Below, piece after piece: positions 23,911 through 32,463 of a DNA stretch of 64,000 nucleotides. Below the pieces are notes generated by a model. The model was given only the letters and a program-made list of their open reading frames with translations, ran no database searches and was not told where the DNA came from. Source of the DNA: Vibrio nitrifigilis (GTDB lineage Bacteria; Pseudomonadota; Gammaproteobacteria; Enterobacterales; Vibrionaceae); contig NZ_JADPMR010000001.1 of NCBI RefSeq assembly GCF_015686695.1, positions 1,054,001-1,118,000 on the forward strand. The letters run 5' to 3'. A program made the position numbers and the translations under genes. Numbering within the stretch: position 1 is the stretch's first letter; every line of letters starts with the position of its first letter.

Positions 23911-23977
23911 CTAACAAGTTGCTGTACGTGGAAAAATTACTCGCTACGCTCCTAGTTTTATGGTGAGCAAGGCGTTT
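23911..23977 (+). repeat. attC-like (integron cassette) remnant
   Basis: The stretch starts CTAACAAGTTGCT and ends AGCAAGGCGTTT. These termini are partly complementary, as in attC sites (TAACAA left box, GCGTT right box), with an imperfect hairpin between. It lies exactly between the stop of the 584-aa gene and the next gene. The right box lacks the final TA of a GCGTTA consensus. The downstream HEPN gene also ends in GCATAACAAAC, another typical cassette-end start. No integrase of the IntI type is in the window. Confidence 0.4.
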
Positions 23978-24007
23978 TGCGCTATGGATAGTTCATATGA
24001 GGTAGTT

Positions 24008-24736
24008 ATGACAATTAATGCAAACAAGATCCCATACGTTAATGTTCTACAGTTTACTGACGAAATTATGTTATCGCTTGTCAGCCAAACTGAAGCAACA
24101 ATTTCAGCTGAAATTGGAAAATTCAAAGCTAATGGTCCAGAGAGCTTTGAAATCGAGATAAGCGCAGAAGACGAGATATATGACCATATTGAACATTACC
24201 ATGGTTTATCTGATAAAGATGTTTGCTTAGAGGAAACCTTCCTTGAGTTCTTTCCCAGCCTCAATAGAAGATCAGTATTTCAAACAATTTACGGTATATA
24301 TGAAGTGGATTTGCTTGGCTTATGCCGTAGCTATCATAAGGAATTAGCTGGTAAGAAACCTGATAACTTTGATGGCAATGGGATAGTTAAAGCTCATAAC
24401 TTTTTATCTCGTCATTATCCTGAGATATCGTCATCTCAAGAATGGTTGGCTATTGACCAACTTCGAGTGCTGAGAAATAAATGTGTCCATAGTAATGGTT
24501 GTATTTTTAACAAAGGCAATCGCATTGAGATCATCAATGACCTTATTCAATCACTTCCTAATCTATTCCATCATGACGGCTTACAAGATCCTGATGGGGC
24601 TAAGTATCCAAATGGTTCAATAAGACGTTTAGGGCGTAATATAGTGCTAGAAAAAGGTAGTTTAGATTACATAATCCATTCTTTTCAAGCGTATGTGAAA
24701 TTAGTAGACTCTTTACATACTAAAGCACGCGCATAA
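24008..24736 (+). CDS. HEPN-domain protein, 242 aa
   Basis: Start placed at the ATG at 24008 because GAGG (23999-24002) sits 5 nt upstream; the frame opens at 23960. The C-terminal half is helical and contains LRVLRNKCVHSNGCIF with R156 and H161, a clear Rx4H motif of HEPN nucleases including the usual Asn after Arg. The N-terminal part (VLQFTDEIMLSLVSQTEATI) has no recognised motif. HEPN proteins are commonly RNase toxins or abortive-infection effectors. Its stop codon is embedded in a TAACAAAC sequence, like a gene cassette. Probable cytosolic protein; specific family unknown. Confidence 0.68.
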   Translation: MTINANKIPYVNVLQFTDEIMLSLVSQTEATISAEIGKFKANGPESFEIEISAEDEIYDHIEHYHGLSDKDVCLEETFLEFFPSLNRRSVFQTIYGIYEVDLLGLCRSYHKELAGKKPDNFDGNGIVKAHNFLSRHYPEISSSQEWLAIDQLRVLRNKCVHSNGCIFNKGNRIEIINDLIQSLPNLFHHDGLQDPDGAKYPNGSIRRLGRNIVLEKGSLDYIIHSFQAYVKLVDSLHTKARA

Positions 24737-25107
24737 CAAACATTTAAGGTTTCAAGATACTTTTCTAATTTGAACGAAGTACTTTAGGGCAACATACCTA
24801 AAACGCTTGTATCCAGAATTGTTACATTCGGCACTTTTTAGTGCAGAAGTTCTCCCAAATCATTTAGCCTTCGATGAGAGACATGTTTTCTGTTGGTAAT
24901 TCTTGATCTAGTTATACAAATAGTGGACTGTGCGCTTAGTTTGTTATGATGTTCGTAGCGGCATAATCTCATGGTCGCAAAGCTAAGGGTAAGCCATCTA
25001 TATGTTAACAGAGCACAAGCCATACTACTTACTCCAGATATGACTCAAACTGAAGTAGCTTAAAAAAAGCATTGATTGGGCATGAAACAACTATATAAAA
25101 GAACAAG
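24737..25107. other. Intergenic region with possible recombinase remnant
   Basis: About 370 bases. A short perfect hairpin GCACT-TTTT-AGTGC lies at 24831-24844. Near 24973-25107, two plus-strand frames read MTQTEVA and, one frameshift later, ALIGHETTIYKRTR. Together these resemble the LGH...Y tail of a phage-type tyrosine recombinase, so this may be a decayed integrase end. The last bases also serve as leader for the 2025-aa gene, which has only a weak ribosome-binding site (AAGAACAAG). Confidence 0.35.
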
Positions 25108-28100
25108 ATGATTAAAAATAAAGGGAATTTGAAGCCTGCTCATTCAGGGTATCGGTATCAAGACATTGCTACAGCTCATTTTTTAATTCAGAGCATCTTA
25201 GGTAAGTGTGGAAGTGTTACCGTAGATAAGAAGCAAGTTGAAGATGATCGATTAGATGACTTGGAAGTTACCATATCAGATAAGGTATTTCGAAAACAAA
25301 TAAAGTCTAGTCCCGATGCATCAAGAACTATAAAGCGACTCGATTTTACTGGCAGTCAGTCAACGCTTCGTATAGACAGATTAGTGTTAACTCACGTTCG
25401 AAGCCCTTACGCTGTGGAAGAGTATAGGTTAAGTGCAACTTGGCAATCACCAAATGCATCAGACGAACTAAGTAACTTTATTAAAGCTGTTGATGCGGAG
25501 CCTACATTTGAAGGTACAAGTGTAAGTTTTTTTAAGTTAAGGCCAGAGAAAATATGGCCAGTAAATGATGCGCCTATATGGGAAGTTCTAGATAAATCGA
25601 CAGATGCTGCAGCAGAGTTTGAAAGAGGTGACTTCGTTGATTTTTGCGACAAATTTATCATTGAACTTAACCTACCTCTTGCTTCAACGGATCTTCTAGC
25701 TCCCGGCCCCTTAGAAAATTCAGTTATTAAATTACTTAAGGAATCAGTAGGCATAGGTCAGTATCCTAATCTAGGTAGACAAAGCGAAGATGTTGCTGCT
25801 TTAGCTGTTTCGTTAGCTAACTTGGCTCGAACGCAAGAGGCTACTTTATATCCCGAAGATATAGCCAAAAGTTTAGAGATTAGGACGGACTTTGGTCGTG
25901 TTTCACAAGCTTTCCCTTTAGATAAAAATCACTTTTATAACCGACCTGCATTTAGGCAAAAGCTAAAAGATGAGATCTCTAATGATGGATTTCACATCTT
26001 AACTGCGCCACCTGGTGCTGGAAAATCCTGGGATTTAACCTGTCTAGCCGAAGAACTTGCAAATGACTTTATAGTAGCTCGCCACTATTGCTACCTAGAG
26101 CCTGGTGATGAATTAATAGAGCGAAGGGTCACAACCGATGTGTTTTTCGCAAATATCATTGCTGAGCTACACGAAGTTGCGCCGGAGATAAGCCATGGTT
26201 TAAATCGGCTTGCTGCAGACATGGATACACTTGAATCTGCACTAGAGAAAGCAACTTCATTAGGAAGAGAGGTGGTTGTCATAGTTGATGGCTTAGATCA
26301 TATATCTAGAGTCAGATCGTCATCAAATACGCTTAGTGATGATGAGACTGATATAATAGAACGTCTATCTTCTATGTCACTGCCCCAGGGGGTAAAGATA
26401 ATTGTGGGCTCACAGCCCGGTGAACACTTAAAACCAATAGTATCTAGGCGTGAAAACGATGTTTTTATATATAACCTACCCAGTTGGAGTAGCGCAGAAG
26501 CTAAGGCTTTAGCAAAAATACATGGTGTTAAGCAGGCCATAAAGTCTATTGGAATTGAAGCTGACGAAAAAGTAGATGAAATTCTTTCAACTATTTCTGA
26601 TAAAAGTGATGGGAATCCTCTTTACGTAAGGTACCTGTGTAAAGGGCTAATATCTGAGATTAAGAATGGAATATCAGATACACCACTAGATTGGCTTCAA
26701 CTTTCACCATCTATTGATGGGGATATTGCGGTTTATTATCAATATTTATACAAGAAGATATCTACACAGACTCAAATTATAGCTGACCTATTCAGTGTCA
26801 TTGACTTTTCAGTTAGTGAAGCAGAACTGACTGAAATAGTCCCGTTAATGTCTTTCTATGTTCCACAAGCCCTAAGTGCTTTGTCTCCAGTACTGACAGA
26901 CATCTCTGGTCAGGGAGGTGTACGAATTTTTCATGAAAGCTTTAGGCGCTTCATGCTAGATGAGCTAGAGAGGAAGGGGCATAACTTAAATAGCGTTCTG
27001 ACTCCAGTCATTACCTGGTTAGAGCAACAAGGTTTTTATAGGAGTTCTAAAAGCTATCGTTTTTTGTTACCTGCATTGAGAAGAGCCCAAAAACACGAGG
27101 AGCTATATAAGTTAGTAAGCCATTCATTTGTAGCTGAAAGTGTAAGCAATGGGCACCCAATAAGTGCTATTCAGTCAAACATAGCTATAGCGGCAGATAT
27201 AGCTGGTAGGGAGTGTAATTGGCCGATCATTGTTCGTTGTGCCGAGCTTAGACGAGCATTGGCAACATGTTTTGATGAAGGACATTCATGGGGAGATTTT
27301 TGGGCATCATATGGAGAGCTGTTTGGTAGCGAGAGTCTAGCTGAGCGTTTACTGTTTGATGGAAAGCCAACCTTAGCCCGTGAGGATGGCTTAATGGCAT
27401 GTTTACTTGTTGATGATTCGGGTGGAGTTGCCCCTTGGAACGAGTATCTATACCTTGAAAATAGTCCGGGAGAGTCAACTTATGGTGAAGAATTTGACAC
27501 CAATAAACAACTAACAGAAGAAGAAGTAATAAATCTTGCGATAATACAAGGTCGTATTACTTTGGGCGGGGCATGGCCTATGTTACGCAGATTCTATGAG
27601 TATTTGTTAGACACTATTGATGCACCCAGACTCTGCTTCATTAGAAATGTATCCAAGCGTTTTGCTAAAAATGGATACGAAAACACGATGCTTAAATTAG
27701 CTCGTCGATTCGACACAGAATGTCACGTTATAAGCATAGCGCTCAGGCTTGGAGTCGCTGACGAGCACAAGCTAAACGGAAACGCTAACTTGGCGATGGA
27801 GGTTGCTGTTGAAGCAAATACTATTATTACTTCCTCACCTATATTAGCGGTGATGTGTATGGAGTTTGGGGCTAAACCTGTAATTGATTCAGGTAATATC
27901 CCTACGCTTGAAACTTTTGATATAGGACTAGACTCTCACTGGCCTGAGGCTCATAACATTGACAGTTGGCAAGCAACGTTACGTATACTCACATTTAATA
28001 GCTCAGGAATAGGCATAATTGCAAATGAATCTAATAGGTTGAACGGCATTGGCTGGTATAAGTGCTGGTTACGATATGTGATTGAACTGACAATAGCTGA

Positions 28101-31100
28101 GTCAGCTAAACGTTCAAACACTCCCTATGATATTTGTTCAATATTCTCATTGCTAAACGAAGATGTCCGTCCGTTTGCAGGTAATCCGCGAGCTTGTGAC
28201 TTATACAAAATCCATGGCCTAATAAAGGAAAGTTTAGCTCGAGGTTTAACCCTGATTGAAACTGAGGATGAGTGGAGAAACGTATTAGAAATAATCCAAA
28301 ATGTTAGTACAAGCACTGCTACACGGTTCGATCAAGAAGATGGCGGTCCAATATCTGTAGGTACGGTCATTGACCTATTACTCCCTTATGCAGACTCTGA
28401 AAGTGCGAGTGAAATAATATGCTCAACAATAGCAGAACAAATTAATTACCTTAATTGCAGAGGGTCCTATTATTCAATTCACGCTAGCTATTCTATGCAG
28501 CGAGCTCTAATGGAATTTAAAACTGGCCATAGAGAAAAAGCCTTTGAGTCTTGGTCCGAAGTAGGAATTTACTTAACAGGCTACGGATGGCGAAAAGATA
28601 TTACGTTGTTTGACGTAATAGAAACAATTCCGGTACTTATCAATGTATCTACTAGCTTGGCTTTAGATGCTTTAGAGTACATTCAGCCTTACGTGGGAGC
28701 AGTGCTTCGGCATACTGATGGGCGCTCTACTAAACACGCCCCAAACGCATGGTTTGATGCCTTACTAGAAGTGAATCCAGTAAACGCACTTGTTATTCTT
28801 GCACGAACTATAGCTGAAGAGGATGGAATAGAAAGTTGGCCAACGATTAATGCTTTGAAGTCTGTCGCTACCCACCTTCAAGGTAAGGTTCATCCAGTTC
28901 TTATCAACGCTCTTTGGGAAACAATCCCATTCAAAGTCGAATATGAGAATGAGGGTGAGGAAGTTGCTAAAGAACGGTTGGAGCCAATTGAGTCTCTGAA
29001 CTCAGTTATGCCTCAACTAGTGAGTGAACGGCTCGTCAAATTGTCAGCTGAAGCTTCGAATGATGCTACAAGCTATAAGGAAAGTGCGGTTAAGGTCATC
29101 GAAAGTACTGCGGCTAAGTATAACCTTTTAATTGATTTCAACATAAAGTCTTCAGCTGGACGCTACCAACAAGGAAGCAATTCAAACCCCAAAAAGTTGG
29201 TAAGTGGTTGTGAACTGATATTCGACTATCCCCTTTTCCCTCAAAATCCAACCAGCATTGATCTTATTAAGGGACTTAGGAAAGTCGCTGAAACGGTTAC
29301 ATATAAAGAGAAATTAGCATTGCAGAAGCTTTCAATCTATTTGTCTTACAAGCTAGATGAAATGTTTCATAGTGGAGATCATGCCGGAGCTAAAAGGATA
29401 CTGTATTTTTACGCCAGAGAGGTCTCAATACTTTCAACAGATGCGCACCCGATCGTTTATCTTGCGGAGTGCTTGGAAAATGTTGAATTATACTCCCTTG
29501 CTACAATAGCTTACGCCTTAGCCTATACCCAGTCGAGAGGAGGCGGAGGTTGGTATAGTTTTGGAGGGGAATCACATAAAGAAATTCTCAATAAAGGTCT
29601 TGCATTAGATAAAGCTCTAGCTGAAAAAACGGTCTCTGAGGAGGTGTCTTACCGGTTAAGAAATACAGATTACGGAGCAGGTATTTCTAAAAATTTAATC
29701 TTCAGGATCTCTGAGTGGGGAGATCACCAAGTAGCGGCTGATGCCTGGAAAGAGGCATTTGAAGTAATCTCAAAGCGTCTGCCCTTGACCTCTGAAAACA
29801 CGTGGTTTGCCAAATTTGATAAATCGGATCTGGTTAATTGGGAGTTAGATGAGGGCGTTGTTTTATTATTACTCGCTAGGCTATCAGAACCTAGAGTTTC
29901 GAGAAAACTCTCTGCCCTCGATGGTTTGATTAAAGCCATCACCTACACACCGGAATCAATAGCACGGCCATTGAGTTGGTGGTTAAGTCGAGATACAAAA
30001 ACAACTGATCTTTTGTTAGTTCTTTATCTTTTAGTACGTAGTGAGAAAGCTCCTTATGATGTAACCAATCAATCTAAAGATGTATTGATTGGTTATGCTA
30101 ATTCTCAAATTTTTGGGGCTTCAGTTCTAGCTTCTACATTGCTGAAAAGGGCTAATATAGACTTCACGTATAATACAAACATTCATCCAACCGATGTCAG
30201 CAACCTCCCTCCATGTAAAGCTGAAGATGCAAAAGACATCTTTAATTATGATCTCAGTAGTTCTCTGGAGTGGTTATGTTCTTGTGACAAATCATTAGCT
30301 GAAAGAATGTGGAGACAGTTTAGCTGTTTAGAAAATGAAGAAATTAATACCGAAAGAACTCGTGAACGACTAAAATTATCGTTAGGGAGAGAGGGAAAAG
30401 GCTACCCTCCCGTAGAAATAGTCTTTTGGCAATATGAATTGTTTTTTTCAGTCTTAAATGACCAAATGTTGAGTTTAAGATGTGAACTAGAGTCAAGTGA
30501 TGAATTATTGTTTGCTGAAGGAATATTACCTGATGTCCGCATGCACCTAGCCATTTACAATAGTAGAGTACCACGACCCAACTGGCCGACACCCAATAAG
30601 TTGAAACCTGATTCTCTGGAGCTCAAAGTTGTAACTGGCGACTCAAGATATGAAGGGTGGCTACAACTAGGCTGCATTGAAGAACAATATGTGAATGAAA
30701 AACATAGTTTTTCAAGGCCTCAACAGCTGTTGACGTTATTTTCTGGTGCTGCTGTTGCACCAGAAGGCTCATATCTTCGCGAAGGACACTTTCCATTTTT
30801 ACCGCTTGATAATTCTCTATGGTGGTGCGAGGGAGATATAGTAATTCATTCAAGGCCAACGAATATCTGGACGCAACTGCTGGGCATTCATAAGTATAAG
30901 GATTGGCTGGGTAGTCAACTTTTACTGGTACCACCACCGGAACTATTAATGATTCTGGATATCGTAGCTCCCGATTTTGGTGAAAAGCTTGAGTGGAAGG
31001 ACCAACTTGGAGAACCGATATTAGCCTGTCGTCATTGGTGGATTAGAGGTAAACAATTTGATGTTGAATCAGTTCAAATTAAAGGTTCAGATATTATTGT

Positions 31101-31185
31101 AAGGCCTGATGTCATTGAGAAACTGGAGCACATGTTTGAAAGTCAAATACGACTGGTTAGTACCGTAAAAAAAAGTGAAGTCTGA
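25108..31185 (+). CDS. Giant Cap4-like nuclease plus STAND NTPase, Avs-like
   Basis: 2025 residues. The N-terminal domain (about 1-200) has GYRYQD (14-19), D51 in RLDDLEV and Q64-I-K66 in FRKQIKS, the D...QxK pattern of Cap4/DUF4297-type PD-(D/E)xK nucleases. An NTPase follows with Walker A APPGAGKS (K306, S307) and Walker B VVIVDGLDH (about 390-398), then FHESFRRFMLDEL, a typical STAND winged-helix end. The remaining 1350 residues are mostly helical and repeat-like, with a distinct C-terminal domain. Architecture and size fit Avs (AVAST) antiphage sensors that recognise phage proteins and cut DNA. The Avs subtype is not determined. Noticeably A+T-rich. Confidence 0.78.
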   Translation: MIKNKGNLKPAHSGYRYQDIATAHFLIQSILGKCGSVTVDKKQVEDDRLDDLEVTISDKVFRKQIKSSPDASRTIKRLDFTGSQSTLRIDRLVLTHVRSPYAVEEYRLSATWQSPNASDELSNFIKAVDAEPTFEGTSVSFFKLRPEKIWPVNDAPIWEVLDKSTDAAAEFERGDFVDFCDKFIIELNLPLASTDLLAPGPLENSVIKLLKESVGIGQYPNLGRQSEDVAALAVSLANLARTQEATLYPEDIAKSLEIRTDFGRVSQAFPLDKNHFYNRPAFRQKLKDEISNDGFHILTAPPGAGKSWDLTCLAEELANDFIVARHYCYLEPGDELIERRVTTDVFFANIIAELHEVAPEISHGLNRLAADMDTLESALEKATSLGREVVVIVDGLDHISRVRSSSNTLSDDETDIIERLSSMSLPQGVKIIVGSQPGEHLKPIVSRRENDVFIYNLPSWSSAEAKALAKIHGVKQAIKSIGIEADEKVDEILSTISDKSDGNPLYVRYLCKGLISEIKNGISDTPLDWLQLSPSIDGDIAVYYQYLYKKISTQTQIIADLFSVIDFSVSEAELTEIVPLMSFYVPQALSALSPVLTDISGQGGVRIFHESFRRFMLDELERKGHNLNSVLTPVITWLEQQGFYRSSKSYRFLLPALRRAQKHEELYKLVSHSFVAESVSNGHPISAIQSNIAIAADIAGRECNWPIIVRCAELRRALATCFDEGHSWGDFWASYGELFGSESLAERLLFDGKPTLAREDGLMACLLVDDSGGVAPWNEYLYLENSPGESTYGEEFDTNKQLTEEEVINLAIIQGRITLGGAWPMLRRFYEYLLDTIDAPRLCFIRNVSKRFAKNGYENTMLKLARRFDTECHVISIALRLGVADEHKLNGNANLAMEVAVEANTIITSSPILAVMCMEFGAKPVIDSGNIPTLETFDIGLDSHWPEAHNIDSWQATLRILTFNSSGIGIIANESNRLNGIGWYKCWLRYVIELTIAESAKRSNTPYDICSIFSLLNEDVRPFAGNPRACDLYKIHGLIKESLARGLTLIETEDEWRNVLEIIQNVSTSTATRFDQEDGGPISVGTVIDLLLPYADSESASEIICSTIAEQINYLNCRGSYYSIHASYSMQRALMEFKTGHREKAFESWSEVGIYLTGYGWRKDITLFDVIETIPVLINVSTSLALDALEYIQPYVGAVLRHTDGRSTKHAPNAWFDALLEVNPVNALVILARTIAEEDGIESWPTINALKSVATHLQGKVHPVLINALWETIPFKVEYENEGEEVAKERLEPIESLNSVMPQLVSERLVKLSAEASNDATSYKESAVKVIESTAAKYNLLIDFNIKSSAGRYQQGSNSNPKKLVSGCELIFDYPLFPQNPTSIDLIKGLRKVAETVTYKEKLALQKLSIYLSYKLDEMFHSGDHAGAKRILYFYAREVSILSTDAHPIVYLAECLENVELYSLATIAYALAYTQSRGGGGWYSFGGESHKEILNKGLALDKALAEKTVSEEVSYRLRNTDYGAGISKNLIFRISEWGDHQVAADAWKEAFEVISKRLPLTSENTWFAKFDKSDLVNWELDEGVVLLLLARLSEPRVSRKLSALDGLIKAITYTPESIARPLSWWLSRDTKTTDLLLVLYLLVRSEKAPYDVTNQSKDVLIGYANSQIFGASVLASTLLKRANIDFTYNTNIHPTDVSNLPPCKAEDAKDIFNYDLSSSLEWLCSCDKSLAERMWRQFSCLENEEINTERTRERLKLSLGREGKGYPPVEIVFWQYELFFSVLNDQMLSLRCELESSDELLFAEGILPDVRMHLAIYNSRVPRPNWPTPNKLKPDSLELKVVTGDSRYEGWLQLGCIEEQYVNEKHSFSRPQQLLTLFSGAAVAPEGSYLREGHFPFLPLDNSLWWCEGDIVIHSRPTNIWTQLLGIHKYKDWLGSQLLLVPPPELLMILDIVAPDFGEKLEWKDQLGEPILACRHWWIRGKQFDVESVQIKGSDIIVRPDVIEKLEHMFESQIRLVSTVKKSEV

Positions 31186-31529
31186 AATTGAACAAGAATA
31201 GAAGTGAGCTTTGTTTTCTGACCAACTTATTTGTCGCATCGTTTCAAAAAGACATAAGTGATTCAGATACATTAGAACAAGCCGGCCTACCATACTTTTC
31301 CTAATCCCAAACTTGCATATTAGGGAAAGTGCGCTAATTCACTTTTGTCCAAAAGTTACTTACGAATGCGGTACCGCTGATTGTGATCACCAAGCGATTT
31401 TGTCATTACAATAACTACCGCTATGATAGTATGATGCAAAAAAATAGCTATGAGGACGAGTGCTTCCTTGTACAGCAGAACGCTAGCTAGCCACAGAGTG
31501 TCGAGAATTGCTTTAATTGACTTGATAGG

Positions 31530-31541
31530 AAAGTTGAGAAT
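31530..31541 (+). repeat. Right direct repeat, candidate attR core
   Basis: AAAGTTGAGAAT, identical to 11784-11795 and in the same orientation. It marks the proposed right boundary of the island, about 240 bp before the next chromosomal gene's 3' end. Confidence 0.6.
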
Positions 31542-31702
31542 TTTTGAGTGATTTTCTCAGGTTCTTATTAGATAAAGGGCTTTTGGTTGAGAACATTGTG
31601 AATCTATTGGTATTAGTGGCTTCTCTCATGATTCATAAAAACAAAAATTAATTCTTGCAGCTTATTAACCACCCTCATAAATAATGCTTGTTTAGCAACG
31701 AA

Positions 31703-31730
31703 AAAAAGGCACTGAGAAGTGCCTTTTTCG
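31703..31730. terminator. Strong bidirectional terminator
   Basis: Perfect stem AAAAAGGCACT / AGTGCCTTTTT (31703-31713 / 31718-31728) with loop GAGA. It ends the minus-strand gene at 31780 and could also stop readthrough from the island. Confidence 0.88.
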
Positions 31731-31779
31731 ACTGAGCTTAAAAGAAAAAAGAGAGAAGTTAGGTTTCGTTCAGCCGTTA

Positions 31780-32169
31780 TTACACGACAGCAAGCAGAAT
31801 ACCACCAATGGTTGCTGCTGCTTTGAGGTAGGTCCCCGCTGAATATGAGCCGTCTTTCTCCGCTTCTTCGCCTTTTTTATCAGGGTTTTCCAACCCCAAT
31901 GCTCCGTATGTAAAGGATTCAACCTTGTCACCTAAGCTCTTTTCTTTAGCGGGAGTTAGCGTGCCTGTCTTATCAATCTGATTTAAGGTTTTTAGTAACA
32001 CTTTTCCTTCTTCAGAGAGGGAAACCTTGTCACTGCCTTCCTTGCGTTCGACAAGTGGGGCGGGGCTAAAGCTGCTATCCGATTTCGAGCTAGAATGTGC
32101 CGCTGTGTTTTGAGATTTCACCGGTTGGGTGGAATGCAGATGTGCTGATCCTGATCCTACTGGGTTCAT
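31780..32169 (-). CDS. Conserved-type hypothetical protein, 129 aa
   Basis: ATG preceded by AGGAGAG at good spacing. The N-terminal 45 residues are Ser/Pro/His-rich and probably disordered. The middle has DKVSLSEEGKVLLKTLNQID, a VSLSxEGK segment reminiscent of short regulatory peptides in flagellar and other proteins. The C-terminus (YLKAAATIGGILLAVV) is hydrophobic. I do not recognise the family. It is the first chromosomal gene right of the island and is followed by a strong terminator. Confidence 0.65.
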   Translation of the reverse strand: MNPVGSGSAHLHSTQPVKSQNTAAHSSSKSDSSFSPAPLVERKEGSDKVSLSEEGKVLLKTLNQIDKTGTLTPAKEKSLGDKVESFTYGALGLENPDKKGEEAEKDGSYSAGTYLKAAATIGGILLAVV

Positions 32170-32463
32170 TCTTCTCTCCTAAGTCAATCCTCAAAGTAGT
32201 TATCGACCATTACAAGAAAAACTTGCGTAGTTTTAACATTGTTTGAGCACTTTCTTAAACAGCAAGCTTTATGCCTACTTTAGGTAAAAATAAGGTTAAT
32301 TATTAATCTTGTTAGCTAAAGTTATATTTAGTGTGATAATTATCGGATTTTTTGCCGACTATGAGTGAGTAAAAACAATGACTCACAACAATTTTCAAGC
32401 ACAGAACAGCGCTTTTTACCTTATTAAATTGTGATTTAAATCACGATAATTGCCACGTGTTGG

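Larger units (their letters stand above)
11784..31541. mobile_element. Genomic island with tyrosine-recombinase trio, Gamma-Mobile-Trio-like
   Basis: Seen: a perfect 12-bp direct repeat (AAAGTTGAGAAT) at 11784-11795 and 31530-31541. A recombinase operon starts within 40 bp of the left repeat. Everything between is accessory and more A+T-rich toward the right, and housekeeping genes resume outside. Known: islands with co-encoded large tyrosine recombinases and a small partner include Tn554-type elements and the Gamma-Mobile-Trio (GmtX/Y/Z) islands, which carry antiphage and antibacterial cargo. Inference: this is a roughly 19.7-kb island of that kind. The ends are not proved; an empty-site chromosome would settle them. 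Confidence 0.72.
31186..31779. other. Right end of the island and intergenic region
   Basis: About 590 bases with no supported gene. A long hairpin ACTTTTCCTAAT / ATTAGGGAAAGT (31294-31305 / 31319-31330, one G-T pair) may end the large transcript. The right direct repeat lies at 31530-31541, and chromosomal sequence with a terminator follows. A weak inverted repeat TGAGAA / TTCTCA (31535-31540 / 31554-31559) spans the right junction. Confidence 0.5.

Noticed and set aside
24838..25023. Minus-strand ORF of 61 aa in the gap before the giant gene
   Set aside because: Low-complexity translation, no ribosome-binding site, and it overlaps the possible recombinase remnant on the other strand.
30623..30937. 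Minus-strand ORF of 104 aa inside the giant gene
   Set aside because: It lies wholly within the well-supported 2025-aa frame, has no ribosome-binding site and shows no domain.
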